DNA of 64,000 nt from Pseudocercospora fijiensis CIRAD86 (GCF_000340215.1 NW_006921535.1:2321122-2385121), one strand, 5' to 3'. Numbered from the stretch's first letter, positions 43,133-55,391 are shown. Program-made: numbers and translations. The notes: generated by a model from the sequence alone, not told the origin.

Positions 43133-43912
43133 ATGTTACCCCCTCGCTCTCCACGTCTTCTCTCCACTGTAACGCAGCATCTCATCAGCACTCCAGACGT
43201 CTATATCAATACAGAAGCCGCTCAATACCTCACCATCGCTATGGAATTTGTTGTCGCCTCCTGCTCCATGGTGTACAGGACAATTTATCGTTTCATCATC
43301 CGCAGCTCCTTCACCGTTGATCCGCGACCGCAGTCCACATTGTCGAAGAAAAAGAGGTTTCTCGAGACTCTGGATGTCGTGGAAGGCGCCGGCGAATGCC
43401 CAATATGCTACGACGACTTCCTGGACTTAGAAATTAGTGGCGGCTACTGTCTTCCTTGCGGACATGGATTTTGCAGTGTATGCGCAGGAGCGGTCGTTGC
43501 GCGATTCAACGAATGCTCTCTATGTCGAAGACTGTTGATCCCTCCACCAATATATGAACGAGAGTCGTACCGCAAATTCTCCGCGGCGGTACTCATGGCC
43601 TATGTGACGACTTTAGCTTTGCAGGCCACTACCTGTCTAGCAGCGGTATACTGGCTGTCAACAATCGACGATCTCAAGATGGACATATTCGGAAGTGGAT
43701 TGATAGATCTTGGAGCTTGCATGTGGGCGGTCTTGCTGTTCATGCGGCGCAGGAGGATGGGTATTCAAGGATGGAGAATTTTCGCACTGGAAGACCATGG
43801 GGACAGCAAGTTCATCGTCTTGGATGCCCTGATGATCATAGTGCTATTGTGGGCTATCCTGCTACTTTTGATCTGGCTCGTCCAATGGTGGCGGAATATG
43901 TTGACAGTGTAG
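43133..43912 (+). CDS. Membrane RING-finger protein, probable E3 ubiquitin ligase
   Basis: This is 259 aa from ATG 43133 (MLPPRSPRLLSTVTQHLIST). The RING is complete at about residues 88-133: CPICYDDF, then C-LPCGHGFCSVC and ECSLCRR, fitting the C3HC4 spacing. Downstream are three hydrophobic segments (VLMAYVTTLALQATTCLAAV; LIDLGACMWAVLLFM; LDALMIIVLLWAILLLLIWL), so the protein is an integral membrane protein with the RING on the N-terminal side. Ubiquitin transfer at the ER or another endomembrane is the family expectation; the substrate is unknown. Confidence 0.85.
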   Translation: MLPPRSPRLLSTVTQHLISTPDVYINTEAAQYLTIAMEFVVASCSMVYRTIYRFIIRSSFTVDPRPQSTLSKKKRFLETLDVVEGAGECPICYDDFLDLEISGGYCLPCGHGFCSVCAGAVVARFNECSLCRRLLIPPPIYERESYRKFSAAVLMAYVTTLALQATTCLAAVYWLSTIDDLKMDIFGSGLIDLGACMWAVLLFMRRRRMGIQGWRIFALEDHGDSKFIVLDALMIIVLLWAILLLLIWLVQWWRNMLTV

Positions 43913-44153
43913 TCCTGAGGAAGCCGTACAGCTCATTGTTGGAAGATGCGATCATAACGCCGCGGGGTGGTCTCAGAAGGTGGAGCGACGTCAAGTTCTT
44001 GGGGAGGCATCGACAGTACATCGTGCTTCTCTACAGCACAACAAGTCTTGTGGATTTACTCAATCGCTGGTAGAGCTTTGCCGTTGTGGCATGTTCGTTT
44101 GAATGCCGTTACGACCTTCTTCCAGCTGCTTTCTATAGATTTGTCAGCAAGAC

Positions 44154-44387
44154 TCAGACGATGCGATAGGTTTGGCATACAATGTAGCAGTCTTTCAGTG
44201 CCATGAATTCTCTCGCACACAGGTCCTTCTTGACGTTCTGATAATTCATTGCCACGCACTTTCCATACACCGCACCCTGTTCTGCATCAGCAGCGGAAGA
44301 CGGCAGGGGCACGGTCACACTCACCTCCGCTGAGCATTTGGCCGTTGCTTCGGCGAACTTCTCGATGGGCCTCGTCCTGCCTGGCAT
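44154..44387 (-). CDS. NDUFAF8: Twin CX9C mitochondrial protein, NDUFAF8-like complex I assembly factor
   Basis: Exons 44387-44325 and 44276-44154 (61 aa from MPGRTRPIEKF) are separated by a 48-bp intron with GTGAGT donor and AACAG acceptor. The intron is a multiple of three and contains no stop, so it can pass as coding; removing it restores KCSAEGAVYGKC, a perfect Cys-x9-Cys, paired with LCAREFMALKDC, the second Cys-x9-Cys. The spacing and residues match human NDUFAF8 (C17orf89), a complex I assembly factor of the intermembrane space/matrix. The family import route is oxidative folding of the CHCH hairpin. An ATG at 44459 in the same frame would add 24 residues. Lies just left of, and divergent from, SFI1. 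Confidence 0.8.
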   Translation of the reverse strand: MPGRTRPIEKFAEATAKCSAEVSVTVPLPSSAADAEQGAVYGKCVAMNYQNVKKDLCAREFMALKDCYIVCQTYRIV

Positions 44388-44741
44388 GCTGACCTGGATC
44401 AAGTGAACGAGACGTTTGGGCTTAAGTGAAAGAAAGCATTTCCATTCCGTCGTGTTCATTGGCTCGCAGCTGATCGGCGCTAGCGGGAGGCGCCGATCTC
44501 ACACGCGAAGAGGGCAACCACAATCAACAAAGCGCGAGGGCGTAGAATGTGAAGTCGTCGCAGTCGCGTGTCGCATTCAAGGCGCATACAACAACACAAT
44601 TGCTCCTCGACCAGCATTTCCGCAGCGCATGTATTAGCATCGCGATCACGCCCAGAGACATATCGCACATGCAAGACCGCACCAGATGACACGAGAATAC
44701 TCGAAGCGCGTCCGACGGAAGCATCTTCCACCATTTCTCAC

Positions 44742-47700
44742 ATGAATGGATACCCTGACGACCGTGAGCTTCCCGAGCTGACCAACGAGCGTATGTCAAT
44801 CCAATGCCCATCTTACGCAAGCTATGCTAACATCGGCCAGAAATCGAAACACTATACCAAATCTGCCTTGCCGCCTCCAAAGCTCGAGGATCGATCTTCG
44901 CCGCGCTTTTCGCCCACTACCACAGCCACTTTGAGCAACATGGATTGGACACGAGTCGCGACAACACCATCTTCCGCTGGCTGTTTCCCATCGGCGACAG
45001 CGCAAGACGCGACAAGAGTGCTGGGCAGAGAGTGGATCTGGTCAAGCACTTGAGGAGTGTGCTGGCTGCTCAAGGCATTGAAACCGTCTTGTCGAATGAA
45101 GAGTATGATGAAGCGGCCGACGAAGAGACAAGATCGTTGAAAGTCTCTCATACGCCACTACGAAAGGCGAGGAATCGCCCGGACCGAAGGGTCTCTTTTG
45201 ACGACGCAAAGTTGGAAGAGACATGGCTTAGCGAGCATTCGGAACTGGGACGTGATTCTCCATACCCAGTCAACCAAGGACTATTGAGTCAGCCCCCACG
45301 ACGAAACCGTGACTTCGGACATCCTCAGCGCGCGAGGTCTACGAGCAGCTCGAATCGATATCAAACTCGCCAACCAGCCATCAAGCACTTCCAGGAAACA
45401 TCGCCGTCGCCGCCATACACTTCCGATTATGGAGCTGAGGGAAATCCTACACTTCTCTTTGAGGTCTCGCAGACCCAACTCGAGCAGCATGCCGAAGCTT
45501 TCTATGAGACTACCAACGTTCGCACCATGAGACGTTATTTGCATGTTTGGCATGATCAGGCACTTGCGCTGCAATCTGCTCATGCTCAGGCATGGGCCTT
45601 TGCTGCAAATTTTGATCGACGCAAGCTGCTGAAAGACTCTCTGGACACCCTTCTTGCGACTCTGATCGCCAGAAGGGAAGAACGACAGCGCATCCTCGAC
45701 GCAGAACGATTGGAACGGGAAGCCCAGGCGCGAGAGCAGCAGCGCATTCTGTCTCTCGAAGCTAAAGCTGCCAAGCTGCTGCGCAAGCGCGATTCCAGCC
45801 TGTTGTACAAGGGTTTTAGCCACTGGCTCGAAGCCTTGAGGTATCAGCGGCGGGCGATCCAAAATGCGAAACAAGTAATTCTTCGAGTGAGATACTTCCA
45901 CAAGTGGCGCAAGATCACCGTCGAGAATGTGACGAAGGCTCGGCGTGTCTTGAGTCGCAAGTATCTTAAGCTTTGGCGCGATCAGCAAAATCATCGAGCA
46001 TTAGCTGGAGAGCAAGCGACGGCACACTTCGAGGAGACCGTCACGAAGAAGTATTTGCAGTATCTCAGACTAACATTTCGTGAACGGCGACTGCCAGATT
46101 TGCTGCAGGAGAGGAAAGAGCTTGGTGTGCTGCATACTCTGCAGACGCGCTTGCAGGCTGTTCGCCTTCAGACATCAAAAGCAGACAATTTCAGAAACAG
46201 AAAACTGCTCAGCCTAGGATTCAACCGAGTCGCAGAAGCTGCGCGCGCACAGCAGGAAGCTGTACATCTTGCCGAAAATCATCATGGTCGGACTGCTCTG
46301 GTCAATTGCTTCCGTGCTCTGCAGCTTCGTGCGAAATTGACTCCGGGGAAGAAGACTGTTGCTTCGAAGGTCGATCTAGATCTTAAACGCAAAGCACTAG
46401 GCGTGTGGCAATTGAACTTCAAGTTTTCACGTCAAGCTGCCGAAGCAGATCGAAAGCGAATTTTGCAGTCAGCTTGGACGAGCTGGAACGATGCGTTGCG
46501 TTGCAGAGCACTTGGGCAACGCATTGATGAGCGGGTGCTTGCGGAGAACCTGTACAAATGGGTCCTGCAGACACGATTGAGAGACTTCCAGCGAAGACAG
46601 AATGGCAATCTGTTGGCTCGGATTATGAATGCTTGGTATTGCAAACTGCAGACAAGACAAGCAACACTCAAGCAGGCGGCCACGACCCTTGCGGCAAATC
46701 AACGCAGACGAACCTTGAGATCAGGAATGGTGCGCCTAAATTTGGCACTTCGACAACAAGAAGATGCTGAACGAGCGGCAGTCGAGTTTGCTAACAGCAG
46801 AACCTTGCCCAGTGTATTGGATGTCTGGAAGGAGCAAACCGCACACGCAAGGATGCTCGCGAAGTGGGCAGTTGATGCTCGCTTCTACTGTCTCGCCACT
46901 CGTACTATTCGTCTCTGGCGTGAACGGACGGAGGAGCACCAACATAGTCGCCGAAGAGATGCATACGCGCAGGTCAGGGCACAGATCAAATTGCGCCTTG
47001 TCCGGCAATGCTTCTCGAAAATGCAGCATCGATGTGCAGAGATTCAGGCCATGCAGGGCGAAGCAGAGACACGAGCCAGTGCAAGGCTTTTTGCCATCGG
47101 CACAGATGCATTCGACAAGATGCGCGACAAGACGGCACAACTTCAGGAACTCAAGATTCGAGCAATGGCCATAGACCAGGAGAAGCTGCTTGGATCAGCC
47201 CTGTCGGCGCTCGTGAATCAACGGGCAGATTTGTCTGCCATCGAAGAACAAGCCATGGTCTTCAGACAAGAATCTGACTTATCCCTTCTTGCTACCGCGC
47301 TCAAGCGAGTACAATGGGTCACCTTCACTGCCGCTCGGCGCAGAGAGACTGCAGATGCGCTTTGGGCGAGAAATCGCGATCAGCATATCAAGAATATGAT
47401 TCGGCACTGGGCATCGCAAGCGGCTCAGCTGAAGGCCGCGAAGGCTGATGGGGTGCGCAGGAGTGAGGTTGAAAGCCCTAGCCTTCGCCCTGCTAGCCGT
47501 GCTGCAGCTCGATCCGCCGAGAGACCAGCTTTTAACAGCTCTCCTCCAGTCGCATCTGCAACACCTGCGTACATGCGAACACCATCTCGCTCAAGAAAAA
47601 CAGCTCGCTTCAAGCCTTTACCAACTCCAGCTCACGTCACGCCCATGACTTTTGATCCAGGCTACTTCGTCACAACACCTGATCCGCTGACGAACGCGCG

Positions 47701-47959
47701 ATCTGAGCGGGAAGTTGAAGATGGCGGAGAACAGGACATCTTCCAAGGCCTGACGCCGCAGATCACACCTTTCGCGCGCAAGCTACGTGCTGGCGGGATC
47801 AGCAATACTCCCGCCAAAGCGCCGCCATCCGCACTGAGGAGCAGTGTATTTGGTAGATCGACAGCTGCAGGTGGGACGGCCAAGAGTGTCAGGTTCGCAG
47901 GATCTAGCAGATTTGGCAGCGGCATATCGAGGCTGAGTCCTCCTGATGAAAGTACGTAG
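44742..47959 (+). CDS. SFI1: Sfi1-like spindle pole body protein (centrin-binding repeats)
   Basis: Exon 1 is 44742-44790 (MNGYPDDRELPELTNE). A 50-bp intron follows (GTATGT; branch-like GCTAAC; CCAG), and exon 2 is 44841-47959, together 1055 aa. The N-terminal LTNEQIETLYQI and an acidic/disordered stretch to about residue 200 precede a long array of helical repeats with the Sfi1 pattern of Leu/Phe-x-x-Trp (RYLHVWHDQAL, GFSHWLEALRY, YFHKWRKITV, KYLKLWRDQQ, VLDVWKEQTA, TIRLWRERTE, MIRHWASQAA). Each such helix binds one centrin/Cdc31. The C-terminus is Pro/Ser/Thr-rich with SP/TP sites (TPAYMRTPSRSRKTARF), likely cell-cycle phosphorylated as in yeast. The role is half-bridge assembly and duplication of the spindle pole body. 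Confidence 0.93.
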
Positions 47960-48420
47960 ACGTAGCGTATGTGAATGAAAGAGTAACGACCATGAAAACT
48001 TCCCAATAATGCCGCTTCGAGTCGCGCTCTCGCATTGCTCATAGCCCTCTTTTCCATGGTGGCTCTGATCCTGATCTCCTACGGGTTTCATAAATAGGTC
48101 AGTGTTGACCAAGTAGTGGAAAAGTACGAAATCACGCTGTATGAGACCAGCAAGCATTCAAGACATAGTGCTGTGGCACATATGTCCCCTATTGAAAGTG
48201 GAGTGGTGCTGGTAATATTGTACATGTACGACTCCACGCTCGTGCGGAATGGTGCAATCGCTCCGTCAACGTGCTCCAGCTGGGCGTCACGCGGCACAGT
48301 CGCAGCTCCATGCGAGACTGTTTGACTTCCGAGAAGCGAGTGTGAGAGACCGTGAAATGCACGTCTATTAGCTTTTATGTGTAGTCCGCGATGTGATAAT
48401 ATCTTGGACCGTTCCTAAGC
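47960..48420. other. Convergent 3' region, no gene
   Basis: The SFI1-like gene (plus) and the Zn2Cys6 gene (minus) end toward each other across these bases. Nothing recognisable lies inside. Confidence 0.45.
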
Positions 48421-51167
48421 CTATTGAAATTCTACATTGAAGCCAAATCCATCTCCCAGGAACAAGCCATCCATACCACCACCACTGATACCCTCCATTG
48501 CTGCCAGATTGAGATTCATGGCTTGTTGGAAGTTGGAACCCCAGAGCCAGGGATTCGTCGCTGGATCAAATCCATCAGCACCGGGATCCGGCGTCGGGGG
48601 GTACGTGCTGGATTGCTGCTGCTGTGCGTTAATCGGAAAGCGGCTGTCAGGATGATCTGGGTGGGGAGTGCGCCCATACTCGACGGGGAACGGCGTATTG
48701 AAGGTCCACTCTCCTTGTGCTGAATTCTGTCCTTGCTGCTGAGGGGGCTGATTGGCAGTGGCGACCTGTGACAGCATGTGAAGTGGGGTCTGACTATACT
48801 GCCCGCTATTGACGCCATTCTGAGCCTCCTGTTGGTTTGAGGTCGGCGGATGTGGTAGCTGCTCGCCCCGTGACTGAGCAGCTACATTCTCTTTGTGTCT
48901 CTTGAACCAGTCTTTGAGCACAGACAGGATGCGCAAGATCTTCGGGTGGGGTCGAAATTCTTCCTCGCCGGCCACGTGACTGAACATATTCAGAAGTCCA
49001 TCGAGATAGTAATCGGCGTTGATATCGTCGGTAGTCATCATCTTCGAGATCTCGCTGCCTGGTGTCGTGATAGCAACATGCATCTTGATCAAGATGACAA
49101 TCGCATACGTGCAGCGGACGAAGAATATCAGCATTGGTAGCACCTTGACTGTATCGACGTCGAAGCTGAGCATATGGTTCAGCAATCCGTGAGCAGCGTT
49201 TCGGCAGGCCTCGAGTGCTGCAATTTGGTTTTGCGTGAGCTTCTCGGTGCTGTTGTTGACAGACTTGAGCGACTCCTCAGTAAACGGTAGGCGGAAGTCG
49301 TCGATATTGTGGTTGAAATGCAGGGCGATCTCGTGCAAATACAAGCTTGCAACATGCTCGAAAAATCTCAAGCCCGAGTGCGACTTGAGCTCTGTCGGGA
49401 TGTTCTCGCTCCACTTCTTGAGGTCGTTCTCGAGCACGTTGAGGGTGTATGTGACCTTCGGATCGGTTATGCTGATACTGGCTGTGCTATCGTCCATCAA
49501 GAACTGCACACTAACTTCTTCGCATATGTGCTGGATCTTGATGTGCTGGCAGAAGAGCTTGTCAGACGGCATGGCTTCCGAGCTGGTTTCCAGAATGTCA
49601 ACACATTCTTGCATGTATTTGGTCCAGTGCACGAGATTGGGCCGGCGGAGCACCATTGAAGCGCTTGCGCAGAGGTAGTAACAGCCGAGCCAAGCGCGGC
49701 GTGCTTCGATCGTGTCCGAGTTGATCGGGAGCATAAGGTGTGGACCAGGAGCGTAATCAGAATGAGGGCCGCCAAAACCTCGCCTGGCTTTGGATGCATT
49801 GAATCGCTTGCCCAGGCCTATATCGATGGCCATGACTGCTGCCATATGGATGATTTGGTAGAAGTTCGTTTGCTCCGCCTTCTCTGGTGGCTTATACCAT
49901 AACGCAACGACTTGCATCGCTTGGATAAGTTCCAGAGATTTCGCGCCGTTGCAGACGACACAATCTGCCAAAGCTCGTATAGTCTCGCGTGACAGCTGCT
50001 TGCATGTATCTGGGTGCAATATGCCTGAAGAACCAGCCGAGAGGATGCACACATAGAGAATGGGCTTCTCTTTCCACACCTGCTCGGCTGTTGTGCCCGG
50101 TGGGAAGACAACCGCCGGCATATGTGGCGACATCTTGGTAACGTAGCGGTTGAAGATGGACACTCCTACGTCCGGGTTGACGAGAGAATTGATCCGATTC
50201 ATGAATTCTTCCGGCGACCTGTGTGTGAGGTAGCGCATCATGTCAGCATTTGGGCCCCAGGAATCTTGAGTTTGCGGGAGCTTGTTCGCATCTGCTTTGC
50301 CTTGATATCGCGAGCTGTCAGCAGTATTCTGCTCGCGATATCCATCCAGAGATGGGGTCTGTTGCGTATCCTCCTCCGTACGTCTACGCTTCTGAGGCGG
50401 CTGCATAGAAGCGGCCGAGGGTTGCATCGGACTTGGAGCGGAGCCACCCGGCGGCCCATATTGCTGCGCATATTGCTGTGCCATTTGTGCAGTTGGCGCA
50501 GCATTCGCGTAAGGCGGTCCATACTGAGGCTGTTGGCTCTGACCAGCTTGCTGTTGCTGCTGTAAGACTGCCGTCAAAGCATCGAGCTTCTTCTCGAGCT
50601 CAGCCACCCTGCTATCTGCTTTCTTCTGCCGCTTCCTACTGGGAGCAGTGATGATGCACTGTCGGCCTGCCTTTGCGCATCGTCGGCATGGTAGTTCTGG
50701 ATGGGCTGGGTCTTGGTCGCAGCGGACTTTCAACCCGCGGCATGCTTCGCAGGCTCGCGGTCGCTTAGGGTCTTCGCCGGTCGCCGCATTGCCATCATCG
50801 GGGCTGCGAAGACATATGGATCAGTATAATCTTGATTCAGGGGTGCCATCTAGACATACCTATGCTCGCCGCCTTGTTCCTCATTGAGCTCCCCGTACGC
50901 GACGCCGGCATTCTGTGGACTTGTCTGATTGCTGTGACTAGCTGAGCTTGTCGCGCCAGTTCCAGGCGCGTGCGGTGTATGAGTCTGCGGCGTCGGATAC
51001 TGGTAGTAAGGCTGTGGTGGTGATGTTGGGTAGGTGTTCAGTTTCGCGGGCGGAGCGGAGAACTGGGGCGGTGGTTGTTGCTGGTAGTGCAGCGGTGGCG
51101 GCTTGCTGTCGCTGGGAGTCGAGCGCAAGGCCGGATCGATAGCCTGCTGCTGCTGTTGCTGGGACAT
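48421..51167 (-). CDS. Zn2Cys6 transcription factor
   Basis: Exons 51167-50860 and 50803-48421 are joined by a 56-bp intron (GTATGT to CGCAG) and give 896 aa. The first ~105 residues are Gln/Pro/Ser-rich (MSQQQQQQAIDPALRSTPSD). Just after the splice site lies a complete binuclear cluster: CEACRGLKVRC, then PCRRCAKAGRQC (C-x2-C-x6-C and C-x2-C-x6-C with a 10-residue loop), followed by a short coiled coil (RVAELEKKLDALTAVLQ) and poly-Gln. The middle carries the fungal transcription factor regulatory region (NRINSLVNPDVGVSIFNRYV; YYLCASASMVLRRPNLVHW). A Gln/Pro-rich C-terminus ends in an acidic/hydrophobic tail (GDGFGFNVEFQ), a likely activation domain. The protein is nuclear; target genes cannot be deduced. 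Confidence 0.93.
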
Positions 51168-51727
51168 TGTGCCGAAACAGCCTCCCGCCGCCGCCGTCTT
51201 GCTCGAGGTCGGCGTGTGGTGGCCGTGTCGGCGCGAAGCAAGTGCGGTGTGCCGATGGCGATGAAGCTCGGGTAGCAATGACGTTCCAACGCAGCAAACA
51301 ACTACAATATGTCTGGTGGTGCTCTTTGCTCCGCCGGTCAGCTTTGGACAGGAAAACGACGCAGATTGTGATGTATCGACTGTGCTGCCTGGATGGGGTG
51401 AGAGCACTCGAGTGGATGATGCTGATGCCGTACCGAGCACGCCCACGCAGAACGCAGAACCCAGCTTGACTAGACGATCACATGACATTCGATCCATACG
51501 AAAGACGCGGTATCAAAAGCAGTTCAACATCAATCACAACGATCCACAATAATTCATAGTACTGAAAGGCGCCAGTCAACGACTCACATTATTTCGACGA
51601 TCAGACACCAAGCGGCAATCCAACAACTCCCATATGTATGGCTGGACTCGGCATTCGCTCTGGAATGTGACACGCATCACGCTTGACATACTACATTTCT
51701 GATTGAGATCTTCTCGCCCACCGGATC
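51168..51727. other. Upstream region of the Zn2Cys6 gene, no gene
   Basis: This is the 5' side of the Zn2Cys6 gene and the 3' side of the GPI-type gene (both minus). Antisense open frames here have no domain. No repeat was seen. Confidence 0.45.
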
Positions 51728-52506
51728 CTACAACAACGCGCCAACCACCGCCATCCCAACTGGCACGAGAACCTTGTACACCTGGCTGACTTGGGTCGCT
51801 GCAGCTCCTTCCTCCTCAGTAGCAGTACAGCTAGCCCCAGCACTCGGCAACTTCTCTGCGCCAGCAGTGATCGGAATCTCCTTGATATTGAACACTGGAC
51901 TCGCCGTCAAAGTCTCAACAGTCGAGGACTGGGTCTTGGTGCGACCAGCAGAAATAGAAATGACAGCACTGCAGACTGCCTGCTTAATAGTGGAAGACTC
52001 GTAGTCCAGCGCACAGCTCTGCGCCAAGGAGAGCACACCGCCGCCAGTGCGAGTCGAGTAGCTGTATTCGTACTTGGACGGGCCTTGGGTAACGGTGAGC
52101 TGTGAGAGGTTAGCAAGCATGAACATGACCGAGTGGAAACGAGAACACGAACCACGACATTTGGTGCTTGAGAGCAATAGTACTCGTCCATATCGGTGCA
52201 TTGCATGGCGAGAGTCGTCTCACATGGGTCTGCGGCAACGATTGAAGCTGCAAAGCCGGATGAGTAGGAGCCAACAATGCCTGTGATGGTAGTCTGAGCA
52301 GAGACCGACGGCGCAGTGGTGGTTGCTCGCCCGCTTCGGAACGTGCTGCTGCTGCGAGCTGTGCTGCTGACACCACTAAAAGCTGAGGGAGGTGTAGTTG
52401 CAGTAGTAGAAGTGCCGGGGATGGCTAGAGATGTGCTCGAGTCGCCGTCGTCCTGAGCGGAGACGGAAAGCGCCAGGGCGACCAAAGCGAGTGTTTTGGC
52501 GAGCAT
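51728..52506 (-). CDS. Secreted, GPI-anchor-type cell surface protein
   Basis: Exons 52506-52153 and 52099-51728 (53-bp intron, GTTCGT to CACAG) give 241 aa. The start MLAKTLALVALALSVSAQ is a clear signal peptide with cleavage after SAQ or nearby. A Ser/Thr-rich stalk (STSLAIPGTSTTATTPPSAF; TTTAPSVSAQTTI) precedes a Cys-containing core (DPCETTLAMQCTDMDEYYC). The protein ends in a small-residue region and a hydrophobic tail (VSQVYKVLVPVGMAVVGALL), as GPI-anchored wall proteins do. ATG 52506 is preferred over the GTG-headed extension upstream. It is likely O-glycosylated; the function is unknown. Confidence 0.85.
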
Positions 52507-53843
52507 GTTGGCGTCGATGGTTGCACGGGTTGGGGGAGCAGTGCGCAATGTGCAATAGATACTTGCGATGGTCTCGAGACGTTATGATTTTGGTATCAGC
52601 CCGAGGTAGTTGATGTCAATGGGAATGACTTCAGTCAAAGACACAGCGCCAACCGCACGCGGACCCTGTTCACATTTTTCCAGGTTCCTGTTCCAGCAGG
52701 TAGCCGAATGGCGACGTCAGTCACAAAGACGAGTTCTTTGTATAAGCATCAGTACAGCTTGGCAATGGCGCTCTTGTCTTGGCAATTCTTTTGTGATTAT
52801 CAAAGCGAATGTGGAGGCACGAGGACAACCAAATGGTAACGGTTGACGTCGATGGCAGGCTCTGTTACTGCAGTGCAGTCAGTTGATCAGAGAGATCTCT
52901 CTTGTATATAGAGAGCAGTCTGCTTGAGATCGGTGACGTACCCATAATCTAATATCTGCAGTTGTGCATATATGGTTGACTCGGGCTCTTGGTGCATATG
53001 GAAGCTGTATGGCTGCCACGTGCAGCCGGTCTGGATGGCTTGCATCAACGGTCGCCTGTCTGTTATCGTCACAGTGGGATGATCGGTCCGTCGCACTGTG
53101 CTCGTATGGCAATTCAACGCTTGCGAACTCGCTGAAAGGATATGTTCGCAATGCTTTCCATTAGTACAGCCACAAGTTCTGAAGCTCCAGTTTGGCACCG
53201 TCCTTGCCAATCACGACTTCTTCTAGTATATCATGAGTCAAATGTGACTTATCCTCTCTGGTCCAGCCCCACGCGTATGAGAGTGCGGACTACGCAGGAG
53301 GATCGTCAAGCGTGACAGTAGAGGAGTTGCATACGATATGGTCGTCGAAAGCTGTAGACCGAGCAATCGTGAAGATACGTATATCATTGACATCCTCTAA
53401 TGGGAGCAAGTTATCCAAATTTCGTTTTGATTCGTCGCTAAATCCATGAAATCATCGTCACTGGAAGAGGCAGGATCCCGATCGCTCTCACTGCAATCAT
53501 CCATATCCATACATCACAGATTGAGAACTCTTGATCTCCGCGATTGGCCGCGTGTGAGATAGATTCGATTGAACCGTATCGACGGGTAAGCGTCGACCTG
53601 ATATAAAGCTAGAGCTCCAGTGCCTTGTGAGTAGCGAAGCTTGAGCTGACCTGGGCTGCTGTGAAACACAGGCCCTACCGCCCATAGCAATTTTTGGAAC
53701 CGCTGGATGGGAATGTGCATTGGGACTGGTTCTCAACATCGCATTTTGCCATCACTATCGATCTCACTCCGACCCCGAACGCCACGCTAAACTGCCTGCA
53801 ATGCTCTGTGGTCCCTCCGTCCGACCTGGATCGCGGAGGTCAT
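52507..53843. other. Intergenic, no supported gene
   Basis: Only short, overlapping open frames on both strands occur here, none with a domain. Composition is ordinary; no repeat or RNA gene was seen. It serves as the upstream region of the GPI-type gene and the 3' side of the tRNA synthetase gene. Confidence 0.45.
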
Positions 53844-55391
53844 TCAAGCGCCACTCTCGGCGACACTCAGATTCTGAGTATCTTTCGCCAGCTTCTCAGC
53901 CTCCTTTTGGGCCTTCTTCTCAGCCAGCTTTTGGGCCTTACGCTCGCTCTTGGTACCTCTACCGTCTTCTCGTGGTCCCGTCGCTTCGCCGTTGGCGGCC
54001 TCATTTGATGCCACTGGCTTTACCTCGAGCGGCGTTGGGTTGCCCTTGAACTCGAGTTTCCGTTCCGTCATGTAAGAGGCCATGACCTCGTCAGTGATCT
54101 TGCTGCGTCTTTCCTGGAATTCTCCAACGACTTTCTGAAGCTCGCTAATACACCGAGCTTTCATCTCGCCAGTCGTGATCTCTCCCTTCCTGTAGCCGTC
54201 ACTAAGCGACTGTAGCTCCTCGTCACTCTCCAAGAAATAGGAGAGGTACGTGAAGGCAACGTCCACATCAGGGTTGCCACCCTTTTCTCTGTGCTCCTCG
54301 ATGGTTTCCCTGCCACCCGAAAACGCATGCTTATTGATCTTGTTCTTGATCTGGTTCGGTGTGTCTGACATAAAAATCGCAGAATTTGGGTTCGACGCCG
54401 ACATCTTACCGCCTGGTCCTTGCAGCGCCGTCAGGAATTTAGACAGAATAAGGCAAGTCTTAGGATGCTTGTTCTTCATTCGATCGCAGTTCTCCCGCAA
54501 GATTCGGAAATACGGCTCCTGGTCAATAGCGCAGGGAATGAGTGTCGGTATTTTCGCGAGATCCTTGTATCTACGGAGAGGCTTTGGCTGCACCTGCCCG
54601 CCTACGAAACCTCTGAAGTCGCTCTTGCCGAACAACTCCGGATATGAAGAAGGAAAGGCAGCCACACATTGTCTAGCACCATAGCTGTTGAGGCCAACGT
54701 TCGTGCTTCCATCGAATCCGAATGCGCCTCTGACTTGGTTGTTTGTGATTAAGCTCTCGAATTCGGAGGTGTTGAGGAGGAAATGGCCACTGATGTACTC
54801 ATAGTCGGTATAAATAAAGGTCTTCTTCATGTCAAACCCGAGAGCTATGATATCCTTGATGTTGCCATATGCATACTCCAGGAAGTCTTCCGGCTCCGAC
54901 TTGTCGCTCTTGTTCTTGTTGCGCGTGTGCAGAAACTTCTCGTCATCGGTTATCATAATCACAAGCGGCACGTCGAAAATATCCTGCAGCTCCTTGGTGA
55001 ACAGCATGGGTATCGTATGTCCCAAATGCAGGCTTCCGCTCGAAGGTCCTCGACCGGTATACAGCATGAATGTGCCATATTTCTCGTATACGTTGAGGAT
55101 GTTGTCGAAGTCGCGGTGTGAGAAGAACAGTTTCCTCCGCATTAATCGGTGTGCCGGCTTTCCAGTGACCTTCTCGAAGCGCTTCAGGTGTTCCTCGGTC
55201 AGCGGTTGTACGCCAAATTGCTCGATTAATCGGTCATAGTCGATTGCCTTCACATTTCCTTCCGCATCAACCTCTCCCTGAACATTATAAGGGTCTATCG
55301 TCTGGGTCTTGGCTTCACCTATAGCCTTCTCATCTTTAAGAGAAGCCAACACCTTCTCAGCTTCGGCTATTCTCTCATCGAGAGAGGCCAT
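53844..55391 (-). CDS. WRS1: Cytosolic tryptophanyl-tRNA synthetase
   Basis: This is a single 515-aa exon with ATG at 55389-55391. Class I synthetase signatures are HLGH at residues 122-125 (within SGSLHLGHTIP) and KMSAS at 329-333 (GPGGKMSASNPNS). The eukaryotic/archaeal-type tryptophan pocket region is present (VRGAFGFDGSTNVG; IPCAIDQEPYF). The C-terminus beyond about residue 450 is a charged, Lys/Glu-rich tail (KAQKLAEKKAQKEAEKLAKD) not needed for catalysis. It charges tRNA-Trp in the cytosol. No mitochondrial presequence is present, consistent with a separate mitochondrial enzyme elsewhere. It is divergent from the PRELI gene across about 480 bp. Confidence 0.97.
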   Translation of the reverse strand: MASLDERIAEAEKVLASLKDEKAIGEAKTQTIDPYNVQGEVDAEGNVKAIDYDRLIEQFGVQPLTEEHLKRFEKVTGKPAHRLMRRKLFFSHRDFDNILNVYEKYGTFMLYTGRGPSSGSLHLGHTIPMLFTKELQDIFDVPLVIMITDDEKFLHTRNKNKSDKSEPEDFLEYAYGNIKDIIALGFDMKKTFIYTDYEYISGHFLLNTSEFESLITNNQVRGAFGFDGSTNVGLNSYGARQCVAAFPSSYPELFGKSDFRGFVGGQVQPKPLRRYKDLAKIPTLIPCAIDQEPYFRILRENCDRMKNKHPKTCLILSKFLTALQGPGGKMSASNPNSAIFMSDTPNQIKNKINKHAFSGGRETIEEHREKGGNPDVDVAFTYLSYFLESDEELQSLSDGYRKGEITTGEMKARCISELQKVVGEFQERRSKITDEVMASYMTERKLEFKGNPTPLEVKPVASNEAANGEATGPREDGRGTKSERKAQKLAEKKAQKEAEKLAKDTQNLSVAESGA

